A stretch of 64,000 nt of DNA from Pseudeuparius sepicola (taxonomy: Eukaryota > Arthropoda > Insecta > Coleoptera > Anthribidae): NCBI GenBank assembly GCA_963920635.1, contig OY987304.1:35340365-35404364 (forward strand), given 5' to 3'. The notes under the pieces were generated by a model that worked only from the letters and a program-made list of their open reading frames with translations, did no database searches and was not told the origin of the DNA. The first letter of the stretch is position 1; the number at the start of each line of letters is the position of its first letter. Position numbers and translations under genes: made by a program. Shown here one piece after another: positions 19,549 through 30,975 of this stretch.

Positions 19549-19854
19549 TGCATTTTTTTCAATTGATATCCTTTACCTGATATGCCACTAAACATCATTT
19601 ATTATTTAAAAATAAGTACAGCATTGTAAAGAGAACTAAATTATCTTTAATTTCAGGTGTCACTCGACCCCTATTCCCATTTAAGAATTTTGAGGTGGTA
19701 GCTACCCCAGCCAGAGGATTGCAGATACAGCACTGCTTTGCTCTGCAATGAAGGTCCCCCTTCCAAACTACATTGACATATTATTGCGTTTTTTGAAAAA
19801 AACAATACTTTTTTAAATAATCCGGGTGGAAACTTTTCGTTGGGCCACCCTGTA

Positions 19855-20430
19855 TAGGTATATTGCAGCTATGGTAGATACGTTCTGAATATGACCGTTT
19901 AATGACAGAATAAGGAAAGGGGGAATATTCAAATGGTTACCCTGGTAACCATTACCATTTATTTTGTTTCTGAGAAATAATATCAAATTGAATTTCTCGA
20001 TCTGTATTACTATTCTACCCCTTTTTAAACATTCACTCTAGTAATAATAATAATTATGTATCTCGTTGGCCGGGTAACTATTGTATTGCCAAAACTAAAT
20101 AATAATATTTTGCGGCAAAATATACAGGCTGTCCGAAAAATGGTGACATTCGTTTGCGGTCAGACCTTCTATTGCGATTCTGAGCCTAGGATATCTGCCG
20201 CCCGAGTGAGTAGTAGGCTATGATAGTGGCGCGCCAAACCTGTCGAGACTTGTCTACCGTGGTGCTCTCATGGGGGTCGACGATGGCGTAATACACTCAT
20301 AGAGGGTTGGCGGGGATCCCCCACTCCACCTCAACCCCACCCCAATCCATCCCTACTTGAAATAGCTATATAGCTATTGTTAGGTGTTGCTAAGATCATT
20401 AACAGCATTTATATACACTAATACACTAAT
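19855..20430. other. Unassigned stretch
   Basis: No gene recognised. A CAGGCTGTCCGAAAAATGGTG segment preceded by TA near 20125 may be the left end of a degraded element extending into the relics to the right; no right end was identified. Confidence 0.3.
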
Positions 20431-20438
20431 AAAAATCA

Positions 20439-20660
20439 TGTCCTTCTTAAATAATTTAAATAGGAATTCGCCGCTGAAAAATCTGGTGAACGTTTGAGAT
20501 TTGCAAGTAAATGAAAAATTTGAGGTTCAGAGTTTTAAGAGAATAAATACTAAGTATGGTGAAAAGGTGGTTGTGGAATTCGCGAACTTTATAACCCCAT
20601 AGCATTTTACGGATGAATAGATGAGCTGAATGACGACATGACATAAGTAAGAACAAAAGG
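20439..20660 (+). pseudogene. Decayed coding relic next to the phospholipase-like relic
   Basis: From ATG 20439 one frame reads MSFLNNLNRNSPLKNLVNV, a stop, then KFEVQSFKRINTKYGEKVVV before further stops. The regular residue pattern with few frameshifts suggests an eroded gene rather than chance. I do not recognise it firmly. Its closeness to the next two relics suggests all come from one multi-gene element. Confidence 0.35.
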
Positions 20661-20839
20661 TACTTTTTAAGAAACTTGGGTCCCGTTGGAAAAACGACTA
20701 ATATTATCTTTACTTGTGAAGAATGACCTTCAACGAGACACTACGATGACATATGGAAGAGAGTGATTGAATAAACTCACGTCAATCTAATGCCGCTCGT
20801 TAAAGGAGAAGAACTGTTAAACACGTTCATTTACAAATT

Positions 20840-21120
20840 GCCTGCTTACTAGTTTAGCCTAGAGTCTAGAGGTGATTCCGGCGTAAATAAACTTGATTCA
20901 ACTCGTAGAAAATAAATCTCCAGAAGAGCGACACAAAGCCGATTGGCAATTGGAAAATCGCGCCTGGGAAATAGACAAGTCAAAAGACGTTATTTGGAGA
21001 AAAAGCAGCCGCTTGGTTGGTCACAAGTGCAATGAAGGTTAAAAGAAAGTTGGGTATGGTTATGAAACGGCGTTTCGAAGAGACGTAGCGAAGAAGATGG
21101 ATAAAGTTCTAAAAAAATAT
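20840..21120 (+). pseudogene. Phospholipase A2-like domain relic
   Basis: Short conserved blocks occur in successive frames: RGDSGVNKLDS (20868-20900), ERHKADWQLENRAWE (about 20926-20970) and FGEKAAAWLVTSAMKVKRKL (20993-21052). Such blocks are characteristic of a phospholipase A2-like protein found in insect genomes in Polinton/adintovirus-type or related viral-derived elements. Frameshifts and stops separate them, and the segment with the catalytic His is eroded. Family assignment is from pattern memory and needs a profile search. Confidence 0.45.
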
Positions 21121-21204
21121 TTACTGTCAACCAGTTGAATGACTTCAAAAATTTTAAAAAATCATAGCTAACCGCAGTGAGGGTGGCGCGAGTACACACA
21201 TAAA

Positions 21205-21440
21205 AATGGGTGGAAAGGGGAAATTACAAATACCTAGGGTGATTCCCATTGTGTTGTGTCTGGTGGTTTTCGCCCTCTCATACGTATCCTGGGTGCTCTG
21301 AGTGCCCTATGTTCGTTAGCGGGGGTGCAAGCAGCACAGCCAAAAACTATAATCGATGTAAATAATGCAAACAAGCTGATAGTGAATCAAAAGCAAGCTA
21401 TAATGGAGGTCGTTCGTTCAGGACTTTACTTGCAGGAATG
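21205..21440 (+). pseudogene. Hydrophobic Gly/Ala-rich virion-type protein relic
   Basis: LQIPRVIPI (about 21221-21250) is followed after a frameshift by SGGFRPLIRILGALSALCSL (about 21259-21318), then NNANKLIVNQKQAIMEVVRSGLYLQ. The order of a Pro-Arg-Val segment, a Gly-rich hydrophobic stretch and a helical tail ending in GLYL resembles small core or capsid-associated proteins that accompany the phospholipase-like gene in Polinton/adintovirus-like elements. It is broken and partial. Confidence 0.4.
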
Positions 21441-21499
21441 TTATCGACAACGTCACAGCGTTTGCAGTCTCCTGTCTATCGGCCTGAGTTGACTGAACT

Positions 21500-22020
21500 G
21501 AGAACCAAATGCAGGTTCGTGAAAATAGTAAAACTTACAGATACCAGGAGGTAGTCGCTCAACACAGAAATGTTCGTCTTGATTGAAGTTGGCACGTTGA
21601 TCGTTCAAACACAGAAGCACCGAGGCACAGAAGTTCAAAAATATATAGAGAAAGTGACCATCCCAACCCATTTATAGCACGATGTTGTTGCCAGATTGTT
21701 CACACTTTCCTGAACGTTAGCGACGTTGCAACCCAGGTGACCAGGAATTTGCGGTTTCACGACTTCCGGATGGATCAACCGCAGCGGAGTGTTGTTGACG
21801 AGTTCCAGCGTTTAGGTGAGGCCTCCGGCGAGGAGCAAATACCGTACAGAGCAGGACATGTTGTGGAAAATGATCTACTCCACACGGCTGGTTATGGACT
21901 CTTGGGTTACAACATTGAGAGCATGAGTTCACCCAGGTTTGGCGATCTAGTCCAAAACGATCCGGAATTTTACGAGTTTTATTTTGTGGCGTATACCATG
22001 CCTTTTGATTTTTGAGACAA
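21500..22020 (+). other. Continuation of decayed element, unrecognised
   Basis: An open stretch at 21737-22015 (VVDEFQRLGEASGEEQ..., ...DPEFYEFYFVAYTMPFDF) has protein-like composition but no family I recognise. It may belong to the same degraded element as the relics to its left. Confidence 0.25.
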
Positions 22021-23594
22021 TTTTAAGATGAAAAGTTTATATAAATGTTTGCCCCAAAAGCTTGTTTCTCGATATACAGGATGTTGTTTTTCTAAGTTCT
22101 CCAAAATCTGACACTTGAAACTGAAACAACTCTTGAACAGCAAGCCATTCAGTTCTGATTATTTTCTATAAGTCGCAACTTATACACCATAAATCTTGAA
22201 GTGTACGTTAATGATCATATTTAACTTTCCAGTTACAAAAATTTTTTTTATTTGAAACAGTTTGATCTCAAGTTAATTAAGATATCAGAAAACGAGCCAG
22301 ATCCATGGCTAGACCTGATGCAGGTACCGATGCTGGCTGGGTGGTTGGCACGTGGACGGCCGCCTGCCTCCTTGACACGCGCCTCGGCGCGTGGGACGCT
22401 GCCGACGCGCCCACATAATAGCAAGCAACAATTTGGTCAATAATTTTCCGCAGTTTTTTTTATACAAAGATTCAAGTTTCACATTTGTTAAACTTTTCGT
22501 TTCATTCAGATATATTTCGCCGTCTCCAACGCTGACTGCTTTCTCTATCGAAGTTTTCTATATTTTTTATTTTGGTACGTGTCTAGGGTCTCGTTTATCT
22601 TTATTTCTCATAGTTGGTATAGTTCTGACGTTCGAATAATCCTTGGTCACAAATTATCGATAGCTGCGTTTAAATTCTGCACGGGACTGATCCAGTTTGT
22701 CCGATACAATGTATTATTGCTATTATATTTCTTAAATGTCTTATTAAATCTATTAATAAAGTTTCACTTTTGTCTCAAGAAGTTTTCTGTTCAGTTTATG
22801 CTTTACTTTAACATTTTATATCACTGGGTGTAACACTGGCAGTGCAGAACCAAAAATATCGATTTTATGTCTGCCTTCCTTTCTGATTTTCTGACGTCTT
22901 TAGAGTATTTAACTTCGGATTTTTTACGAATGTTCGTTGTTTCCGATCCAGCCAAACCAAGAGGATATACACAACGACTACAGGTAATGTTATTATTTTT
23001 GCATATTTTTTTTGCTCGAATTATTGTCTTTTGTGAAACGTACTTATATCAGAAGATTTTTCTATTGTCGTAGACCTTTCAATCGAAGCCTCAGTCTCAA
23101 AATTTATTCTTGGGCCTATTTACACCGTTGTAGCTTCCGAATTAATGACCTATGTATATATATTTGCTTATCGAGCTAAGAAAGCTACAAATGCCTGTGT
23201 TTAATATAAAAGTACGTTTAAATTAATTATTTTGGTTAGAATCTCAGTTCTAAAAATAACTTTGATTTTCATTTGTGTGTATTTTCAATTTTTATCTTAT
23301 TACAAATTAGCACATAAAATAATGCGAAGTCAAGTCTGAAGCAATTTAAAATTTATCTTGCTTTTTCTTCTGGGTCTATGCAGATGGCATCCACCCACAG
23401 CCTTTCGAGTTAAGAATACACTTTAATTAATTGTTTTTCGTATTGCAAAAAGAGAAACTTTTTCAGGATATTATAGGTATCTCAAATAAAGTCCGATTAT
23501 ATCCTTAGTTTGTGAAATAAAAAGACCAGCTTAGACCACGATGATGCAGTTTTCTCTGGGAAATCCAAATATAGCTTCAGAATTTATAAACAGG
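22021..23594. other. Unassigned stretch
   Basis: Contains a TACAGGATGTTGTTTTTC segment (22075) resembling a MITE end, and a small GC-rich patch at 22300-22420 with CpG-rich codon-like sequence but no recognisable gene. The rest is AT-rich with no signal. Confidence 0.3.
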
Positions 23595-24420
23595 GTGTTC
23601 TCGAAAAGTAAAGGACAAAAATATAGGGTGTCTATTTAAGACGGGCCACTCCAGAAAATCTTGACAAATCTGCATTTTTCTGAGAACTTTATTTGAAAAA
23701 AAATTGCTTTTTTGATGAGCTAACTTAGCGTAAAAACACACTTGACATCCATGGCCTCCTTTCCGAGATATTTTTCAAAATCCCGAAAATCGCCGAAACT
23801 TCTTTGTCATGTAACTTTTTTGTTTCAAGAGTTACCGAAAAAAATTCTTAATGAAATTTGTGTGCAAAACTGATTGTTTTAACCCTAGTTTATCAGAATT
23901 TGGAAAAATACCATGGTTTGTTATGTGCTCTCTTAAGACTTACATTTTTTTAATTTATAGATGTCATGCATACTACAAAATTTTGAAAATTTGAAAAATG
24001 TGCAAGGTACCGATACCTCGAACGAAATTTCCAAGATTTCCAATGTAGTATGTTGGGAAAAAATACCTAAAACATGAAGGTACAGGATTCGAGCTCACGG
24101 CTCGCTACAATAAAATGGGAACATTTTTCGGTAGGTACTAAGAGAGTACCCATTAAACCGTGGCATTGTTTTAAATTCTGATAAAGTAGGCTTAAAGCAA
24201 TTAGTTTTGCCCACAAATGACATTGGGGAACATTTTTCGGTAACTCTTGAAACAAAGAAGTTACCTACAAACCGAAGAAATTTCGGCAGTGTTCGGGTTT
24301 TTCAAAAATATCTCTGAAAGGAGACTATGGACCTCAAATGTTACACAAAGTTACCCTATCTAAAAAGCAATCATTTATTTCCAACAAAGTTCTCAGAAAA
24401 ATAAATTGTAAGATTTATTG
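23595..24420. mobile_element. Foldback element, about 0.8 kb
   Basis: Inverted arms of roughly 220-240 bp lie at 23668-23905 and 24190-24410, pairing segments such as TTTCAAGAGTTACCGAAAAA with TTTTTCGGTAACTCTTGAAA. The left flank carries CAGGGTGTTCTCGAAAAG. Identity is moderate, so it is an old copy. No coding potential. Confidence 0.6.
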
Positions 24421-24654
24421 GGAATTTGTTGCACGAAAATTGTTATTTGTAAATCAGGCTTTAATAAATGGAGTATTGTGTATAAGTATAGGCCCTTGTA
24501 AGCCTGCCGTGGTTTCAGCACGGCCACAATTGGGCACTCCTCAAGTTGGTGGTGCTCCGAGGTCTGTACTTGTTTCTCTATATGTAGAAGAAATTAAAAT
24601 TAACATATTATGTAGGTATATAACAAATCTTAATTTTCACACCTTTTGGTTCCC

Positions 24655-24890
24655 TATTGCCAGAGCCGCTGACCGGCGCGTTGATTGATGATCCCGGTCA
24701 TCGGCCGGACGGCAGTTCTTCATTAGGGGAACGCCCGGTCGTCGGGCGGCGAGCGAGGGCGGAGAGAAGCCCGTTGGAAAAATGCGCGGGCCTTAACTTT
24801 GTTTATGTGTCCCTATGCGGCGGTCATTGCGCGCGTAAATCTTCGTTTATCTCGCCGCCGGCCAATATCCCCTCCACGAAATGAAACAAC
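24655..24890. promoter_or_regulatory. GC-rich CpG-dense island
   Basis: A sharp rise in GC and CpG with GGCCGGACGGC, GCGGCGAGCGAGGGC and GCGCGCG motifs, without repeat structure. The 75-codon open frame across it shows no domain. It may be unique conserved DNA or a distal promoter; this is inference. Confidence 0.25.
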
Positions 24891-25134
24891 AGGGAGTTCG
24901 TTTTCTACTAGATAATACCTACCAAGCGAGAACATAAAGCTTTAAGGGGCGTTACAAAAAAGCTATATAAACAGAAACAATCTACAATCATATGCTTTGA
25001 AGGGGCCACACTATAATCTATAACTTTTCCATAAAACCTTTGTCTATCCGTCCGCATGTTTTCAGACTGATGTCTTAGCCTTGGGTGTCTTAGGTAAGTA
25101 TATAGAATAGTTAGGTGTGTACCAAAGCACTGAA

Positions 25135-26273
25135 GTTCAACTTTAAAATTGTACAAATCCGTAAAATCTTCATTTTTGGAGATAATCGCCTAAACTTTTT
25201 TTTTTGTTTGAAAGATCTTCAAAAACCTTTTCTTTTGACCTTCCTGCTATTTGCAAAATGAAAATACAGGGCCGGCTGCGATTTTTTTACCCCCGATTTT
25301 CACGAAAACAATTTTTTTATTTAAAATCTAACATCACAGCGTTAAACAGAACACTCCAAGTCCCCCATATACCAAATTTGAACAAAAATATAGAGGGAGT
25401 TCCATTCTGTAGGGTGTCAAAGTTGAGCAAAATAGGGATTTTAAAGACATCTGGCGAGTCAAGTGTGCCATGGAATCCCTTCAAAACAGTTAAATGGCCA
25501 ACAGAACCACTCAAAATGTTGGTGTGAGAAGATTTTCTACAAAAATATACAGGGTATTTTTCTCTGAGACATCTCAAAATTCTGAAATTTTATGAAACTT
25601 ATACGGATCAAGACTGCTCTGGAATCATTGAAAAAATATTGGTAAACACAAGAGTAATGTATTTCTTTACAAAATGCCAACTAACAAACAAAAACAATTT
25701 AAATTATTGGACCTTTCTCAATAAAGTCACTGTCTAAGATGATACATTTTCTGTGCGTTTCCTGTTGTGGCACACCAGCCACCTTAACTGATATGGACTT
25801 ACTGATTGGCAGGCTTCTGTATTTTTTAGATTTAGTTCAATTATAGTGAGTGTATGTATATTTTGTATTGGACCTTTGCACACCAACACCTTGAATGGTC
25901 CTATTGACCATTCAACTGTTTTCAGGGGATTTCATTGCACACTTGAACTGGCAGATGCCTATAAAATTCCTATTTTGCTCAACTTTGACACCCTGCAGAA
26001 TGGAACTCCCTGTATATTTTTTATTCAAATTTGGCGTATAGGGGTTTTGGAGTGTTCTGATTAACGCCGTGGGGTCAGATTTGAAATAAAAAAATTGCTA
26101 GTTTTCGTGAAAATTGGGGGAATAAAAAAATCGCAGCCGGCCCTGGATTTGCATTTTGAAAATGGCAGGAAGGTCAAAAGAAGCGGTTTTTGAAGGCCTT
26201 TCAAATAAAAAAGTTTAGGCGATTATCTCAAAAAATGAAGATTTTGCGGATTTGTACAGTTTTAAAGTTGGAC
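25135..26273. mobile_element. Large foldback element, about 1.14 kb
   Basis: Arms of about 395 bp (25135-25530 and 25880-26273) are inverted copies. They include CAGGGCCGGCTGCGATTTTT on the left and the inverse ending GCAGCCGGCCCTG on the right, plus paired segments around GGTGTCAAAGTTGAGCAAAA. Related sequence recurs at 50778-51130 and 52190-52225, so it is a family. No protein is encoded. Confidence 0.7.
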
Positions 26274-26532
26274 ACCCTGTATGTACTTAATTTCCGGGGG
26301 ACGACTTACAATAAACTTATATTTTCCGGTTTAAACCTTTCTAATCCTGAAATCTTTGCATGTACCAAATTTATCAAATAATTATTTGCAATGAAGTTAG
26401 GTAAGTATATAATAATTTTAAAATAATAACTGAAGCTAGAAAATTCCCGATTCCTCAACACCCAGTAGCTATATATAGTGTATTCGCTCAACCGAGGATG
26501 CTATCTACACTCTTAGTACACACTTGTATGAA

Positions 26533-28262
26533 TTTGAAAAAAATATGAGAAAATAGATTCCACAGTCTAAGTTACTACAAATCTTCTTTATTTTGATTAA
26601 ATTAGGTTAACGGTTTCGCAAAACACTGTTTGCATCATCAGACCATAAACTGCAATGACAGAAAATCTAAACATAGTCATGCATTTAAAAAAAGATATAC
26701 ACCCTGTATACATTTTTAACCTACAACAATGTACTTACGATTATTTTAGATCAACGAGATTTGTCAAAATCTTGTAAAGAGGGTTAATGAGCAAAAACAG
26801 AACATGGCTTGAAGCAAGATTCGAATAATTCATTCCCAACGGGTGTAGATCTTTAGCAAAATTGCACAACCTCACACAGCGCCATTCACCATAAAAAAAT
26901 CCTACTATTTCCTAAAAAACGATAAATTATTTATACATCATGAATACAGGTAGATACTACAATTCACCTAAACTTACTTTTCGAGGAAACACATAAGTCC
27001 CATATGACACACATTAAAAGATTTTTAAAAATTATTACTATTATAGTCGAAAAACCTGACTTTTTTCATTTTTTTGTACTTGTTTGGGCAGCCATTTGAA
27101 GGAACTGAGCACAAAACGGTCTTTTCTGACAAGGACAGAATTATTACTCCAAGGAGGAACCAAACAATAGGCAACCACCCATACATCCTAGTTCATAATA
27201 TATTGGGGTCCTGCCAAAAATGCAAGAACAGCCTAAATGGAACTTGTAAAAAAAGTAAAAAGGCGAAACAAGATACAAACGGGGGGGCGGTTATATGTTA
27301 ATTGAATAAACTATTAAGTAATGAATCAGGATAATTAGTTTGAGGGTTAATTAATTTATTCGATTTTAGTTTTATATTTCTAAGTATCTCCAATAATATT
27401 ATTATCTCCAATAAGGAGGAACCAAACAATAGGCAACCACCCATACACCCTAGTTCATAATATATTGGGGTCCTGCCAAAAATGCAAGAACAGCCTAAAT
27501 GGAACTTGTAAAAAAGTAAAAAGGCGAAACAAGATACAAAGGGGGGGGGGCGGTTATAATGTTAATTGAATAAACTATTAAGTAATGAATCAGGATAATT
27601 AGTTTGATAGTTAATTAATTTATTCGATTTTAGTTTTATATTTCTAAGTATCTCCAATAATATTATTATCTCCATTGTTTGGTTCCTCCTTGGAGTAATA
27701 GTTCTGTCCTTGTCAGAAAAGACCGTTTTGTGCTCAGTTCCTTCAAATGGCTGCCCAAACAAGTACAAAAAAATGAAAAAAGTCAGGTTTTTCGACTCTA
27801 ATGATAATTTTTAAAAATTTTTTAATGTGTGTCATATGGGACATATTATGTGTTTCCTCGAAAAGTAAGGTTAGGTGAATTGTAGTATCTACCTGTATTC
27901 ATGATGTATAAATAATTTATCGTTTTTTAGGAAATAGTAGGAATTTTTTATGGTGAATGGCGCTGTGTGAGGTTGTGCAATTTTGCTAAAGATCTGCACC
28001 CGTTGGAAATGAATTATTCGAATCTTGCTTCAAGCCATGTTCTGTTTTTTGCTCATTAACCCTCTTTACAAGATTTTGACAAATCTCGTTGATCTAAAAT
28101 AATCGTAAGTACATTGTTGTACGTTAAAAATGTATACAGGGTGTATATCTTTTTTTAAATGCAAACAGTGTTTTGCGAAGCCGGTAACCTAATTTAATCA
28201 AAATAAAGAAGATTTGTAGTAACTTAGACTGTGGAATCTATTTTTTCATATTTTTTCAAATT
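26533..28262. mobile_element. Large foldback element, 1.7 kb
   Basis: Left arm 26533-27169 and right arm 27673-28262 are near-perfect inverted copies; both outer ends run AATTTGAAAAAA-rich. Inner arm ends share ACCAAACAATAG and the segment coding-like around TGTTTGGGCAGCCATTTGAA. The 0.5-kb centre is a direct tandem duplication of about 262 bp (27151-27412 and 27413-27674). No transposase. The LINE fragment begins exactly where the right arm ends. Confidence 0.75.
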
Positions 28263-29480
28263 AATATCTACTACAACGAATGCTCTGAACTATTTACACT
28301 TGTATGACATGATCGACAAAAAAACACCAACCTTAAGCATATTTGTCGAATTAAAAAAGCTTTCGACACAGTTAGTCATGACATTTTGTTGGACAAATTA
28401 TAGAATCTTATGGCTTACGAGGGTCTGTAAACAAACTGTTAGAAAGCTACTTGTCGAACCGTACACAAATAATAAATATCGATGGAGTAAGTAGTATACA
28501 ACGAAAAATTACTTTTGGCGTCCCCCAGGGCACGGTTCTAGGCCCACTACTATTTATTATTTATATTAATGATCTGTTACAACTTCCTTCTGGGGGCAGT
28601 ATTGTGTGTTTTGCAGATGACACTGTAATAACCTATTCGGATAAATCATGGGAAAAAAAAAAAAAAGCTGAGATCGATTTTGGGGAGATTAACAAATAGT
28701 TCCAACATAATAAATTAAAGCTGAACACTACTAAGAAAAAATATTTACCGTTTACATCCTGTATATACAAACCATCTTCCTTATCTGGGGACATTGCACA
28801 TTGACTCCTCTACAGAGATTCCAGATACAGATACCATAAAGTATTTGGGCGTGCAGATGTACCGACATTTAAAATGGGATCTCCACATGAGATTTGTAAC
28901 AAATAAAATTAGGTGCATACTATACAAACTAAAATTTCTGAAAGACTACCTTGATATATATGACTTGCGAATTCTGTACTTTGCTCTAGTTCAGTCCCAT
29001 ATATCATATGGAATAGTGGGATGGGGTGGAGTTAGCGATTGTCACCTTGTGTCTTTGAACATTGTTGAGAAGTGGGCTCTAAAAATAATTTACGGAAAAA
29101 AGCTGACCTTCCCCAGTGATGAACTTTTCACAGAGAGCCATGTTCTTGATATTAGACAACTGTTTTGCTTGACAGTTATTCTTCGTGGGTATCGGGGGGA
29201 AAATCCCCTTAACAAAAAACGAACACCATTATCATACGAGGAACAAAGAAAGGGTGTTTTTGATACCAAGATGTCATAAAAGCATCGGGCAAAGAGTTGT
29301 CTATACCTATAACTGCAAAATTTTATGCACTTGTGCCTGGTGATCTGATGAGGATATCCAATTATAGTCTATTAAAAAAAAAAGATATCGGACTTATTAA
29401 AAATAAAAGATAAATCGGAAATACATAATATAATAAAAATAATACCAGTTGAAGGATACTATTATTGCTAACTTCTTATT
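28262..29480 (+). pseudogene. 5'-truncated LINE, reverse transcriptase part
   Basis: The frames together show RT motifs: GVPQGTVLGPLLFIIYINDL (about 28520-28580), the catalytic FADDT (about 28612-28626), then KYLGVQMYRHLKWDLHM and FALVQSHISYGIVGWGG (28840-29035), the usual thumb and C-terminal region of Jockey/CR1-type LINEs. Several frameshifts and stops interrupt it (for example TAG at 28697-28699 and the end at 29277-29279). The 5' end, including any endonuclease, is missing. A dead copy. Confidence 0.8.
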
Positions 29481-29594
29481 TAATTAGACTTGAGATAGAG
29501 TAGCACCTATCTTTTCCTGGCCTCTGACGACCACTGCTACAAGAATTATAAAAGATGCCTATTCCCGGTTATGACTCATTCTCTGATTGTGACA

Positions 29595-30825
29595 TTATGT
29601 ACCACTGTAGCCTGTATGTACTTGCAGGCTGAAGTGGTTATTAAATGGATATTGTTGTCTACCCCAAACAAGCAACTTGCAAGTTGCTTCGTGGGTATTA
29701 CCCTGTTTATTTATTATAACATTATTGTATTTGTAATTTTTATGTAAGTTGATGGTAAATAAATATACATTATTATATCGACTTAGCCAAAAGGCATTCG
29801 CACTCCCTCTCTGGGGAACATTCACTCAGATCCCGGGTATCCCGGATACCATAAGGATCTGGCTCGGACGAGACCCTTGCCATGTTATCGGGCCTTAGGT
29901 GACATTGATGTTGTTGGACGTTCCTGCACTCCCCATGAATTTCCTGACGGTTCGGGCTGTCGCAAGTAGTACCGCTTTCTGCATGGACCTGTAAAGATTA
30001 TCAGTTAGACCCAGCTCTTTGATGTTTCTCAGCAAACTTTTTGGTATGACACCAGTTGTTGACACGATGATTGGAATCGTCTGAACGTTGTCCATTTCCC
30101 ATTGCCTTCTAATTCGTTCTTCTAAGTCTCTGTACTTCGCGATCTTCTCGACTTGCTTCACACGCAGGTTGTTGTTGTTCGGGATGGCCACATCAATCAG
30201 AGTTGTCTTCCTAGAAATTAACTATTATAAGGTCCGGTCTGTTATGGGCAACTCGTTGATCTGTCAGAACTGTACGATCCCAGTACATCTTGTAGTTGCT
30301 GTTCTCAAGAACAGGCTCCGGTGTGTAGCTGTAATATGGGACCCTCTCTGCCTGCACAAGCAGCAGTTTTTCCCCCAGTTCCTGGTGCAAGATCTTGGCA
30401 ACCGAATCGTGTCGTTCCTTATATTCCGTTGATGCGAACATCTGACATCCTCCTGTTATGTGCTGGATTGTTTCTGAAGTTGGGCACCCGTATCTGCATC
30501 TGTCATCCACTACCGATGCATCTCCTACAATGAATTTTAGGTAGTTGCGAGTTGGTATAACCTGATCTTGTACGGCCAGTAGGAAGCCTTCCGTCTCGGG
30601 GAACATTCGTCCCGAGGTCAGCCAATAGTTCGACGCTAACTTGTCGACATGTTCCTGGTTAACCTCATTAGGATGCCTCCCGTGCAGCGGCTTCCCCAAC
30701 CACCTCTGTAGTTTATCGTTGTCGGTTCTGTGGTGATTTTGACGCTCGTGTTCCGTCAGACGTAGCGGTGTTGAGACGTCTGCTCCGCATATAGCCCTAT
30801 GTAGTGTGGAGCTGTTGGCCTATTA
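29595..30825 (-). pseudogene. LINE fragment with restriction-like endonuclease
   Basis: On the minus strand the frame from about 30819 to 30211 includes RYGCPTSETIQHITGGC, a Cys/His zinc-knuckle-type motif, then YKERHDSVAKILHQEL, YYSYTPEPVLENSNYKMYWD and NRPDLII with the RPD of the nuclease core. A stop and 1-nt shift at about 30211 lead to the next frame, RKTTLIDVAIPNNNN, with the second acidic motif, and IPIIVSTTGVIPKSL down to about 29895. This order is that of the C-terminal restriction-like endonuclease of R2/R4/Dong-type LINEs. About 300 bp of likely 3' UTR follow to 29595. The RT is absent (5' truncated at a TTA-rich run near 30825). Dead. Confidence 0.8.
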
Positions 30826-30975
30826 TTATTATATTATTATTAAAATGGATCTCTTCCCGTGTATGGGTATTGTTATTGTTTTGCATAGAAAACATATATT
30901 TGTCTATAATTATTATTACTAGTTTTTTTTATTTTTCCACACCTGCTTTATATTTATTCATTTAATTACTAATGG

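Larger units (their letters stand above)
18366..19606. mobile_element. Foldback element carrying tRNA-like Pol III units
   Basis: It splits the right mariner TIR and is bounded by a 15-bp direct repeat TAAAAATAAGTACAG (18351-18365 and 19607-19621). Long inverted arms of 333 bp (18395-18727 and 19275-19607) are nearly identical. Each arm holds one tRNA-like sequence, its T-run terminator and a 9-bp hairpin (18587-18610 and 19392-19415). The 0.55-kb centre holds a third tRNA-like copy (19069-19138) preceded by a truncated inverted piece of the same unit, and a further inverted match to the left edge (19171-19229 against 18361-18420). The 15-bp duplication suggests LINE-assisted or SINE-type insertion; the inverted arrangement suggests a foldback transposon. 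No protein is encoded. The class is not recognised. Confidence 0.75.
16695..19852 (+). mobile_element. DD41D mariner element with long TIRs, interrupted
   Basis: Flanked by TA (16693-16694 and 19853-19854). The ends begin CAGGGTGGCCCAACGAAAAG and the inverse. The terminal inverted repeats are very long: left 16695 to about 17045, right from about 18245 to the end once the nested insertion (about 18366-19606) is removed, i.e. about 340-350 bp each. Between them lies one transposase gene. Without the insert the element is about 1.9 kb. Mariner elements usually have TIRs under 50 bp, so this length is unusual. Confidence 0.85.

Noticed and set aside
18366..19606. Helitron insertion
   Set aside because: No TC start or CTRR end with a 3' hairpin at the borders, and a 15-bp duplication is present, which Helitrons do not make.
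21737..22015. A live gene at this open frame
   Set aside because: It neighbours clear coding relics, has no recognised domain, and lacks supporting start or splice context.
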